Source of the DNA: Desulfobulbus alkaliphilus
GTDB taxonomy: Bacteria > Desulfobacterota > Desulfobulbia > Desulfobulbales > Desulfobulbaceae
DNA: 64,000 bases
Direction: 5' to 3'
Assembly: GCF_016918545.1 (NCBI RefSeq)
Contig: NZ_JAFFQC010000003.1
Coordinates: forward strand, 1 to 64,000
This document shows, piece after piece, positions 1-7,356 of this stretch. How positions within the stretch are numbered: the stretch's first letter is position 1; each line of letters opens with the position of its first letter. Position numbers and translations under genes: made by a program. The notes beneath the pieces are model-generated. The model did no database searches and was not told where the DNA came from. It saw only the letters and a program-made list of their open reading frames with translations.

Positions 1-147
1 TGTCTCGACCACGGCATCAAGGGCTTCAAACGCTACGTCGCCATGGCGGTATTGGCACGGAACATACAGCGCCTGGGTGCGGTGTTGCGCCAGCAGGAGC
101 AAGAAGCCGCTCAACGAAAGCGCGGCCAGTACAAAAAAGCGGCCTGA
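1..147 (+). CDS. Transposase, C-terminal fragment (cut by window edge)
   Basis: The reading frame is open from base 1 and ends at TGA 145-147, giving 48 residues that include HGIKGFKRYVAMAVLARN, followed by a basic tail ending RGQYKKAA. This matches the C-terminal end typical of DDE-type insertion-sequence transposases (pattern recognition; ISNCY-like is my best guess, not certain). The start and catalytic residues lie outside the window, so intactness cannot be judged. It is one of only three genes on the plus strand and the only mobile-element gene seen. The IS right end should lie a short distance downstream, but without the left end its inverted repeat cannot be defined. Confidence 0.65.
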   Translation, partial: CLDHGIKGFKRYVAMAVLARNIQRLGAVLRQQEQEAAQRKRGQYKKAA

Positions 148-642
148 GTTGAACAGGCTGCCCCGGCTTTGCAGACGACGGGAGAACTCTGTCCTCTGAT
201 CGCTCTACATGGGAACCGTTCTCATTTTTAGCGCGTTAAAGCTAAAAACCAACACCAGAAAGAAAACCATTCTCATTAGCGATGACCCCGCCGAGGCGCC
301 GTTGGGTAAAAAATGGGGGTTTTCTTTCAGGCACTAATTATCGACGACCGGCTTGCAACCACCAAACGGGGACAAATGAAGCAGTCCGGGAAGAAACGAT
401 GGCAAAGCACGTTGTTCCTGTTTACTTCCCCCGGGAGAGTGGCTATTGTGCGCCGCGTAGTCGCAAGACTGCTGATCAGCCGAGCGGTTCAACCTTTCAC
501 GGGATAAACAGGTTCTACGCTGTCTTCTTCCATTTTCATTGCGTACCAACGGTTTCCATCCGACTCAGCTCATGTGCTGCCGTATTCGGATTATCCATCC
601 GCTCAATCCCTCGGATTTGCTGTCAGAACTGAGACCAAACCC
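148..642. other. Gene-free flank between transposase and rlmKL
   Basis: About 500 bases with no reading frame that resembles a protein. It should contain the right end of the insertion sequence and the promoter of rlmKL, but neither is unambiguous. Visible items are a short inverted repeat TTTAGC..GCTAAA (226-246) and two similar motifs, CCGTTCTCATTT and CCATTCTCATTA, described separately as Fur-like sites. Short open frames here have no recognisable content. Confidence 0.6.
212..280 (-). promoter_or_regulatory. Two Fur-box-like motifs (weak)
   Basis: Read on the minus strand, bases 280-262 give GCTAATGAGAATGGTTTTC, which agrees with the textbook Fur box GATAATGATAATCATTATC at 14 of 19 positions by hand count. 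A second, weaker copy at about 230-212 (AAATGAGAACGGTT core) agrees at about 11 of 19. No gene in this window is placed to be controlled by them: the minus-strand direction runs into the transposase. They may be a remnant of an iron-regulated promoter separated from its gene by the IS, or chance. Confidence 0.25.
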
Positions 643-2853
643 ATGTACCCACCACGCCCTCTCCCCAGAAAGAAAAAACGCAGCCCACTACAATTCACCG
701 CCACCTGTGCCATTGGCCTGGAAACTCTGGTCAGTGAGGAGATCACGGCTTTCGGCGGAGAGGCGCTGCTGTCCCGTGCCGGGGCGGTCTCATGGTCAGG
801 CAATCTGGAAACCGGTTACCGGGCATGCCTATGGTCACGTTTCGCCTCACGCATTCTCCTTGAACTCAGCCAATTCGATGCCCCTGATACCGACTCCGTG
901 TACAACCATGCCGGCGATATTCTCTGGGATGACCATTTTACCGCGAGTTCGACCTTTGCCGTCCATACCACTCTGGTGGACGCAACCCTCAGTCACAGCC
1001 AGTTTGCCTCATTACGGGTCAAGGATGCCATTGTCGACCAATTCCGTAAACGATTCGGCAAACGGCCGGACGTCAACCCACAACAGCCTGATATCCGTAT
1101 CAATCTTCATGTTCGGGGCAGCGAAGCATCCCTGTCCCTCGACCTCTCGGGAGAAAGCTTGCATCGGCGTGGATATCGCACCGGTAGCGGCGAGGCCCCT
1201 CTCAAGGAAACTCTGGCAGCTGCTCTTGTCCGCCTATCCGGCTGGCCGGATCGGGTCGCGAGTGAACCGGTCCTCCTCGACCCGATGTGCGGTGGCGGCA
1301 CCCTGTTGATTGAGGCTGCCCTCATGTTCAGCAACAGCCCCCCGGGCCTGCTTCGCAAAACCTTTGGCTTCATGGGCTGGAATAAGCATGACCACCAGCT
1401 CTGGGAACGCCTGGTTCAGGAGGCCCTGGAGCTGGAAGGCCAATCGATTCCGGAATGCTGGCCACGGTTCATCGGTTACGATGCCGACCCCAAGGCCGTG
1501 GCCGCGGCTCGAAAAAACGTGATCGCCGCGGGCCTCCGTGACGTGGTGATCATCAAACAAGGCCAATTGGCGCACCTGCGGAGCCCTGCACCCAGGGGTT
1601 GTTTGCTCACCAATCCACCTTATGGGGATCGGCTCTCGGAAAAGGAAACGGTCAAGTATCTGTACCGCTGTATAGGACGTATCTTCCGTGAACAGTTCCA
1701 GGACTGGACCCTGGGGGTTTTCACCGCCAACCCCGATTTAGCCGATGGCATGGGTATGGTCTGGGAGCAGCGCCACCGGCTGTTCAACGGTCCGATTCCA
1801 TGCCGGCTGCTGACCGGCAGAAAAAATCATTTGGTTGAACGACCACCTGCCGTATGGATACCAAAACCGCTGCAGAGTACCGAACCAGGCCAGGATCTGG
1901 CCAACCGACTCCTGAAAAATTGCGCCGCTATCCTGCCTTGGGCACAACGGGAACAGATCACCTGTTTCCGCGTCTACGACGGCGATATCCCTGAATTCAA
2001 TCTGGCCGTCGATCTGTATGAGGAATGGGTGCACGTCCAGGAGTATGCCCCACCGTCCTCCATCAATCCGCAAAAAGCCCGGGAGCGATTCAGCCTGGCG
2101 CTGCAGGTGATCCGCACAGTGTTCGATGTGCCCCGCAGCCGAGTTTTCATCAAAACCAGGCAGAAGCAGAAAGGCTCCCAGCAGTATCAGAAAAAGCCGG
2201 GATCCGGCACCCTGTATGAAGTTCGCGAAGGCGGCGCTCGGTTTCTGGTCAACTTCACCGATTATCTGGACACCGGTCTCTTTCTTGATCACCGGATCAC
2301 CAGGGCCAGGCTTGGTATGCTTTCCCGGAGCAGGAGCTTTCTCAATCTGTTTGCCTATACTGGCTCGGCCACGGTCTATGCCGCCCTTGGCGGAGCCATC
2401 GGTACAACCACGGTCGATATCTCCGAGAGCTATCTTGGTCGAGCCCGTGCCAATCTGGCGCTCAACGGTTTTGGCGGCCCCCTGCATCAGACCGTTGCCG
2501 CCGATTGCCTGGAATGGCTTAAAAGCAACCGGGAACGCTATGGTGTTATCTTTCTCGATCCACCCACCTTTTCCAACGCCCGCCACCGCAAGCAGACCTT
2601 CTCTGTCCAGAACGATCACAGCACGTTGATACGTCTGGCCATGCAGCATCTGTCCCGAAGTGGTGTGCTCATCTTTTCTACTAATTATCGTCACTTTACA
2701 ATGAACGAACACCTTTTTGACCAATATGAGGTGGTGGAGATAAGCGACCAGACCCTGCCCCGCGATTTCCAACGCAACCGTCGTATCCACCGGTGCTGGG
2801 AATTCAGGCATCAGCAGCAGCAAGTGCTCGAAGCGGAGCAAGAACAGCTATGA
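643..2853 (+). CDS. rlmL: Bifunctional 23S rRNA methyltransferase RlmKL
   Basis: Predicted fused enzyme making m2G2445 (RlmL part) and m7G2069 (RlmK part) in 23S rRNA (E. coli numbering). From the ATG at 643 it has 736 residues, against about 700 in E. coli. The order is an N-terminal THUMP region, a first Rossmann methyltransferase with the catalytic NPPYG at residues 324-328, and a C-terminal second methyltransferase with DPPTF at 639-643. An in-frame GTG at 574 would add 23 residues; neither start has a convincing ribosome-binding site, and I prefer 643 because the THUMP homology begins shortly after it. It overlaps the Nudix gene by ATGA, so the two are probably cotranscribed. Confidence 0.9.
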   Translation: MYPPRPLPRKKKRSPLQFTATCAIGLETLVSEEITAFGGEALLSRAGAVSWSGNLETGYRACLWSRFASRILLELSQFDAPDTDSVYNHAGDILWDDHFTASSTFAVHTTLVDATLSHSQFASLRVKDAIVDQFRKRFGKRPDVNPQQPDIRINLHVRGSEASLSLDLSGESLHRRGYRTGSGEAPLKETLAAALVRLSGWPDRVASEPVLLDPMCGGGTLLIEAALMFSNSPPGLLRKTFGFMGWNKHDHQLWERLVQEALELEGQSIPECWPRFIGYDADPKAVAAARKNVIAAGLRDVVIIKQGQLAHLRSPAPRGCLLTNPPYGDRLSEKETVKYLYRCIGRIFREQFQDWTLGVFTANPDLADGMGMVWEQRHRLFNGPIPCRLLTGRKNHLVERPPAVWIPKPLQSTEPGQDLANRLLKNCAAILPWAQREQITCFRVYDGDIPEFNLAVDLYEEWVHVQEYAPPSSINPQKARERFSLALQVIRTVFDVPRSRVFIKTRQKQKGSQQYQKKPGSGTLYEVREGGARFLVNFTDYLDTGLFLDHRITRARLGMLSRSRSFLNLFAYTGSATVYAALGGAIGTTTVDISESYLGRARANLALNGFGGPLHQTVAADCLEWLKSNRERYGVIFLDPPTFSNARHRKQTFSVQNDHSTLIRLAMQHLSRSGVLIFSTNYRHFTMNEHLFDQYEVVEISDQTLPRDFQRNRRIHRCWEFRHQQQQVLEAEQEQL

Positions 2854-3368
2854 ACATCGATCCCGGTGCGGAATCCGTTGTCATCGTTGATCAAGAAAAC
2901 CACATCATCGGCACGGTTTCCCGCCGGATCATGCGACAGCAGCGGCTCATTCACCGGGCCGCATACATCTTTGTCTTCAACAGTGAAGGAGAATTGTTCG
3001 TGCAGAAACGGACAGCCAGCAAGGACATCTATCCGGGGTACTGGGATCTGGCAGCCGGCGGCGTTGTCCTTGCCGGAGAGAATTATGAAGATTCAGCCCG
3101 ACGTGAACTGGCTGAAGAACTGGGGATCAAAGGTGGACGTCTGCGCCGTCTCTTTGATCACTATTATGAAGACGCGGACAACAGAGTCTGGGGCCGTATT
3201 TTTGTCTGCACCCACAACGGCCCGTTCAGCCTCCAGGCGGAGGAGATCGATGAAGGCTGCTTCATGCCCCTCACAGACATTGTCAGCCTGCAGAACACCG
3301 AACCGATCACCCCGGACGGGGTGCAGATTCTTCACCGTTTGACACAATTCGGTGGCGATATTGATTGA
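2850..3368 (+). CDS. Nudix hydrolase, YfcD-like
   Basis: 172 residues. A complete Nudix box is visible: GG-(5)-E-(7)-REL-x-EELG, with RRELAEELGI as its core, preceded by YPGYWDLAAGG. The N-terminal half (VDQENHIIGTVSRRIMRQQ, then a stretch ending in RTASKDIYPG) resembles the YfcD / isopentenyl-diphosphate-isomerase-like subgroup rather than MutT. The substrate is unknown; hydrolysis of a nucleoside-diphosphate-linked compound is the family expectation. The start ATG overlaps the rlmKL stop (ATGA). An upstream in-frame start lies inside rlmKL and is rejected. It ends about 60 bases before the convergent rph gene, and no clear terminator is visible between them. Confidence 0.85.
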   Translation: MNIDPGAESVVIVDQENHIIGTVSRRIMRQQRLIHRAAYIFVFNSEGELFVQKRTASKDIYPGYWDLAAGGVVLAGENYEDSARRELAEELGIKGGRLRRLFDHYYEDADNRVWGRIFVCTHNGPFSLQAEEIDEGCFMPLTDIVSLQNTEPITPDGVQILHRLTQFGGDID

Positions 3369-3430
3369 TACGTTGGAACGAGATACCTAAAGCACAGGAC
3401 CCACTGTTCAGGTCGGCAGTGATCAACGGA

Positions 3431-4147
3431 TCAAAGCATGCTTGCCGGCGTCTTCCATAAACTCAGGAGTTCTCTGACGCCTTTGTCCGCCAGCTCCGCC
3501 ATGGAGGTAAATAACTCCGGGTGAAACGGCTTCCCCTCGGCGGTCGTCTGCACCTCAATCCAGCGGCCATCGCCGCTCATGACAAAATTAGCGTCAACAT
3601 CGGCGGATGAATCTTCTCCATAATCAAGATCAAGCAGCGGTCGACCGGCAACCACCCCGGCGCTGACCGCGGCTACCGGAAGGAGTGCGGGCGAGAAAGA
3701 GAGCTGTTGCCGCTCCACCATGTTAGTCAGCGCCTGTCGAATTGCCAGGGCACCGCCGGTGATGGCCGCGCAACGGGTACCGCCGTCGGCATTGATGACA
3801 TCGCAATCAACCCGCAGTGTATACTCCCCCAGCAGGTTCAAATCGAGCATCATCCGCAGAGATCGGCCGATCAGCCGCTGGATTTCATAGGTTCGGCCGC
3901 TCCGGCCGGAAATGGCCTCCCTTCTCCCTCGACTGTGTGTTGCACAGGGGAGCATACCGTACTCAGCGGTGATCCAACCCTGACCCGTTCCCTTGAGAAA
4001 AGGAGGGACCGTCTCTTCGACGGTCACCGCGCAGAGTACATGGGTCTGACCCATTTTGATAAGGACCGAACCCTCGGCTGCGGGTTGCACCCCGTATTCG
4101 ACCTGTACAGGTCGCAGGCCATCTTCGCGACGTTGATCACGGCGCAT
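3431..4147 (-). CDS. rph: Ribonuclease PH
   Basis: 238 residues, normal family length. Phosphate-dependent 3'-5' exoribonuclease trimming tRNA 3' ends; the family forms a hexameric ring. Visible signatures are [14 protein letters not shown] at the N-terminus, [11 protein letters not shown], and the basic phosphate-site stretch [19 protein letters not shown], followed by [19 protein letters not shown]. The start is supported by a strong Shine-Dalgarno (AAAGGAGGAGGT) directly upstream. It is the last gene of the minus-strand housekeeping run, separated from smr by repeat copy A, whose right edge lies about 20 bases upstream of this start codon. Confidence 0.95.
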   Translation of the reverse strand: MRRDQRREDGLRPVQVEYGVQPAAEGSVLIKMGQTHVLCAVTVEETVPPFLKGTGQGWITAEYGMLPCATHSRGRREAISGRSGRTYEIQRLIGRSLRMMLDLNLLGEYTLRVDCDVINADGGTRCAAITGGALAIRQALTNMVERQQLSFSPALLPVAAVSAGVVAGRPLLDLDYGEDSSADVDANFVMSGDGRWIEVQTTAEGKPFHPELFTSMAELADKGVRELLSLWKTPASML

Positions 4148-4168
4148 ACCTCCTCCTTTATCAATAAA

Positions 4169-4304
4169 CCTGGATCCGTGAGGGTTTCTCCGGACGCCCC
4201 GAAAGACGGCGGGCGACGCTGCATTACAAGAGATTGCGCCACATTTATAAGGAAACTACAGTAAAATATATCCCAAAACCAATTTCTGCCGTTACGGATT
4301 CAGG
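4169..4304 (+). repeat. Dispersed inverted-repeat element, copy A (short form)
   Basis: 136 bp in the smr-rph gap. It begins CCTGGATCCGTGAGGGTTT and ends GCCGTTACGGATTCAGG, so the ends are inverted repeats. It shares CGGACGCCCCGAAAGACGGC and ACAG-TAAAATATATCCCAAAA with copy C at matching positions. The flanks (ATAAA / AGTAT) show no clear target-site duplication. The right end overlaps the last codons and TAA stop of smr. Confidence 0.8.
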
Positions 4305-4741
4305 AGTATAACCAGGGTGATGCCAGGGTTGCCGCGGTTGAGGTCACGGTGAGCAGCCAGCACAGGAAAGCGGCGGAGCAATTGCCGGCCACGACCGGAA
4401 CGGCCTTCAAACTCCTCGCCATAGACAACTTCCTGGATTTTTCCCTGATGGCGGAAAAAATCCAGCTGATGGCGCACCGCGGCCTTAATGGCACCACCGG
4501 CCCCGCTGGACCCGTACCCATGGATCAGGGTCAGCACTTTGAAACCCTGGCTTGCGGCGATCTTGAGCTCCATGTCCATCCTGGCCAGGGCCTGACGAAC
4601 CATTGGTCTGCCTTTTTCCAGGTTGACCAGACGATGAACCGGTCCGGTCCACAATGGGGGCTCGACAGGCTTTTCAATCCGACAGTGGGGACAGAAAGTC
4701 GGTATTTCCTCTATTTCATTGCCGCACACACGGCACAGCAT
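4292..4741 (-). CDS. Smr-domain protein with N-terminal zinc ribbon
   Basis: 149 residues from ATG 4741. An N-terminal zinc ribbon has Cys3, Cys6, Cys17 and Cys20 (LCRVCGNE..FCPHC). A small C-terminal Smr-type domain carries the signature LIHGYGSSGAGGAIKAAV, followed by EVVYGEEFEGRSGRGRQLL. Smr domains are nucleic-acid-binding or nicking modules of MutS2-like proteins; the role of this stand-alone form is unknown. I chose ATG 4741 because AGGATGGGGGTG lies upstream; ATG 4750 and GTG 4765 are also in frame. The stop codon and last residues (NP) are provided by repeat copy A. Repeat copy B lies immediately upstream, so the gene is bracketed by two copies. Confidence 0.7.
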   Translation of the reverse strand: MLCRVCGNEIEEIPTFCPHCRIEKPVEPPLWTGPVHRLVNLEKGRPMVRQALARMDMELKIAASQGFKVLTLIHGYGSSGAGGAIKAAVRHQLDFFRHQGKIQEVVYGEEFEGRSGRGRQLLRRFPVLAAHRDLNRGNPGITLVILLNP

Positions 4742-4782
4742 CACCCCCATCCTAACCGGACCCACCCAGCCATGTTGTCACC

Positions 4783-5000
4783 CCTGAATCCGTGAGCGTT
4801 TGTCCATACGTCAGTTTCGCTGTTGGTGGCCGTCCGATTACAGTTCATTTTATCGGACGGGTACAGGCGATGAAGATGAGGTGAGGACAGATGCCCCGAA
4901 GGACGGCCGGTGAGACGAAGTGTCAAAGATGACGTCACAAGTATCACCTGAGCACAGCACCATCCATCAAAAACAAGCGTCCTGTCGTCACGGATGCAGG
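4783..5000 (+). repeat. Dispersed inverted-repeat element, copy B (long form)
   Basis: 218 bp between rel and smr. Ends are CCTGAATCCGTGAGCGTTT and CGTCACGGATGCAGG. It is flanked on both sides by GTCACC (4777-4782 and 5001-5006), consistent with a target-site duplication. The long-form-specific interior contains the inverted repeat GTCCGAT..ATCGGAC (about 4829-4859), and the shared core GCCCCGAAGGACGGCCGGTGAG follows it. Confidence 0.85.
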
Positions 5001-5014
5001 GTCACCCTCACCTG

Positions 5015-7180
5015 TCATCGCCTGCGGACTTCAATGACCTCGGGCATCTGCAGCAGGTGCTGCTGAACCACCTGCAGATGCTTGAGGTCCACCACCTTGA
5101 GGATCACATCCAACTCGGCGATATTCTCGACCGTTGTACGCGCATTGAGTTCAACAATGTCGGCATCGTCGGCGCTGATCGTACCGCTGATTTCCGTCAG
5201 CAGACTTTTGCGATCCTCGGCCCGGATCAATAAAGCAGCCCGATGCGTTCTTTGCGGCGAGGAGGTCCAGGAAACATCCAGCCAGCGGTCGGGATCAGTG
5301 GCAAGGAGATTGGCACAGTCGGCCTTGTGGATGGAAATTCCCGAGCCAGTGGTAATGAATCCGATGATGGCATCACCCGGCACTGGACGACAGCACTGGG
5401 AAATTTTAACCAGCATGCCCTCCACTCCCTGAATATCAAAGGACTCGCTCTTGGCAACGTGCACCTTGCTCTCCTGAGCCGCATGCTGAGCCCTTTCCAC
5501 CATCTCTGCTGCCCGCCGCTTTTCTTCGGCATCACGAAACTCCTCCGGTTGCAGGGCGCGCATCAACTGAGGTATAGTTAATGAACCGTTCCCCACCCGG
5601 ATAAGCATATCATCCAGGGAGGCACAATGAAGCTGCTTGAGCAGCAATCGGAGATGGCCCCCCTTGAGCAGGCCTCGCAGATTGATATTGTATTTTTTCA
5701 GTTCCTTTTCGCAGATCTCCCGCCCGATTTTCAGCGATCGTTCCTTTTCTTCCAGCCGGAGATACTGACGAATCCGGTTGCGGGCCCTGCTGGTCTTGAC
5801 CATCTGCAGCCAGGCCCGGCGGGGATGCTGCTGCTTTTGCGTAAGAATTTCGACAATATCGCCGTTTTGGAGTTCATATTTCAGTTGAACGATCTGTCCA
5901 TTGACCTTGGCCCCGACACAGGTATCACCAACAGCGGAGTGGATGGCATAGGCAAAATCAATGGGCGTGCTGCCCCGGGGCAGTTCCCGGACTTCTCCGG
6001 TGGGCGTCAGGGCATAGATATCCGGTTCAAACAATTCGCCCCGCAGCGACTCCATAAATTCGGAGGGGTCTTCGACATCCTGGAGAGTTTGCACCAACTG
6101 CTTCAAGCTGTTGACCAGACGGGCATCACCACTGCTGATTTTCTGTCCTTCCTTATAGGCCCAATGGGCTGCCACCCCCTCCTGGGCGATGCGATCCATT
6201 TCCTCGGTGCGGATCTGAATTTCGATGAAATGACCACGGGGACCAGATACGGTGGTATGCAGGGATTGATAATTGTTCGACTTGGGTGCGCTGATGAAAT
6301 CCTTGATCCGACCAGGAACCGGTGTCCATTCGGCATGCACCGTACCCAGAGCCTGGTAGCAATCCTTAACCGTGCCGACAATTATCCTGAAGGCCACCTT
6401 ATCGTACACCCGCTCCAGCGGGATCTTCTGGACCACCAGCTTTTTATAGATCGAATACATATGCTTGGGACGGCCGATAATCCGGATCGGGACAACATTG
6501 CTGGTCTTGAGTTTTTCGTGCAGAATTGCGATGACTTCATCGACATAGGCCCGACGCTCAGCCAAGGTACTTTCAAGGTGCCTGTTAAGGTCAGCATATT
6601 CGACCGGAAACAAGTACTTGAAGGCGAGATCCTCCAACTCACGCTTGAGCCATTCGATGCCGATGCGACTGGCCAGCGGTGCATAGAGATCCATGGTTTC
6701 TCTAGCCTTGGCCCGCCTTTCCTCTTCGTCAAGAGCATCCAGGAAGAGCATGTCCTGTAACCGGTCTGCGAGCTTAACCAACAGTACCCGGATATCAGCC
6801 CCCATGGCCAGGAGAAGTTTACGAATATTTTCAGCCTGATGCGTCAGCTTGGAATTATAGCGGACATTGGTGATCCGAGTTGCCCCGTCCACGATATGAG
6901 CAACATCATTGCCGAATTTCTTGCGTACTTCCTCAAGGGTGGCCACGTTTTCCTTAAGGGTGCCATGGAGCAATCCGGCAATAATGCTGTCAAGGTCCAG
7001 CCTCATGGCGGCCAGACTTGAAGCCACCATCAACAGGTGGTCGACATAGGGTTCGCCGTTGACAAATTCCTGTCCGGCGTGCCGCTCGACCACAAATTCG
7101 TAGGCCTCGGTCAACGGGGCCAGATCAACGCCCTGGAGATGCCCGGAGGCCAGGGACAGAAGATGCTTGATATCCGACAT
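5015..7180 (-). CDS. rel: RelA/SpoT-family (p)ppGpp synthetase with degenerate hydrolase site
   Basis: 721 residues, full-length RSH layout: HD domain (about 25-180), synthetase, TGS (DIYALTPTGEVRELPRG..DFAYAIH), helical linker, conserved-cysteine region (ISQCCRPVPGD) and C-terminal ACT/RRM. The synthetase looks intact: RPKHMYSIYKK, VYDKVAFRI, NNYQSLHTT, EIQIRT and GVAAHWAYKEG. In the HD domain the metal/catalytic HDxxED is replaced by H72-G73-T-L-K76-E77, and the later N of the DRLxNM motif is D (DRLQDML). Hydrolysis of ppGpp is therefore predicted to be lost. The motif before the G-loop is RIKD, the RXKD type typical of bifunctional enzymes, not the EXDD of E. coli RelA. Ribosome-associated synthesis of the alarmone is the expected role. 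Confidence 0.9.
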   Translation of the reverse strand: MSDIKHLLSLASGHLQGVDLAPLTEAYEFVVERHAGQEFVNGEPYVDHLLMVASSLAAMRLDLDSIIAGLLHGTLKENVATLEEVRKKFGNDVAHIVDGATRITNVRYNSKLTHQAENIRKLLLAMGADIRVLLVKLADRLQDMLFLDALDEEERRAKARETMDLYAPLASRIGIEWLKRELEDLAFKYLFPVEYADLNRHLESTLAERRAYVDEVIAILHEKLKTSNVVPIRIIGRPKHMYSIYKKLVVQKIPLERVYDKVAFRIIVGTVKDCYQALGTVHAEWTPVPGRIKDFISAPKSNNYQSLHTTVSGPRGHFIEIQIRTEEMDRIAQEGVAAHWAYKEGQKISSGDARLVNSLKQLVQTLQDVEDPSEFMESLRGELFEPDIYALTPTGEVRELPRGSTPIDFAYAIHSAVGDTCVGAKVNGQIVQLKYELQNGDIVEILTQKQQHPRRAWLQMVKTSRARNRIRQYLRLEEKERSLKIGREICEKELKKYNINLRGLLKGGHLRLLLKQLHCASLDDMLIRVGNGSLTIPQLMRALQPEEFRDAEEKRRAAEMVERAQHAAQESKVHVAKSESFDIQGVEGMLVKISQCCRPVPGDAIIGFITTGSGISIHKADCANLLATDPDRWLDVSWTSSPQRTHRAALLIRAEDRKSLLTEISGTISADDADIVELNARTTVENIAELDVILKVVDLKHLQVVQQHLLQMPEVIEVRRR

Positions 7181-7356
7181 CTTTTTCTTTTGTTTGCAGG
7201 GAGACGTCTGTCTCCTTTCTGTTCAAAAAAACAACGTGCGCAGTTACCACCAGTTCCGGGGTTGCAGTTGTGTGCCTTGCCGCGAATCTCCATCGTAAGC
7301 AGTCACAGGTACCCAGGCTGGTGGAACCTTGCAACGGAGCCCCAATAAATCGAGGA

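Noticed and set aside
1738-2841. 367-codon minus-strand frame opposite rlmKL
   Set aside because: It covers the second methyltransferase domain of rlmKL on the other strand and has no family resemblance.
5627-6760. 377-codon plus-strand frame opposite rel
   Set aside because: Shadow of the rel coding sequence; no ribosome-binding site or domain.
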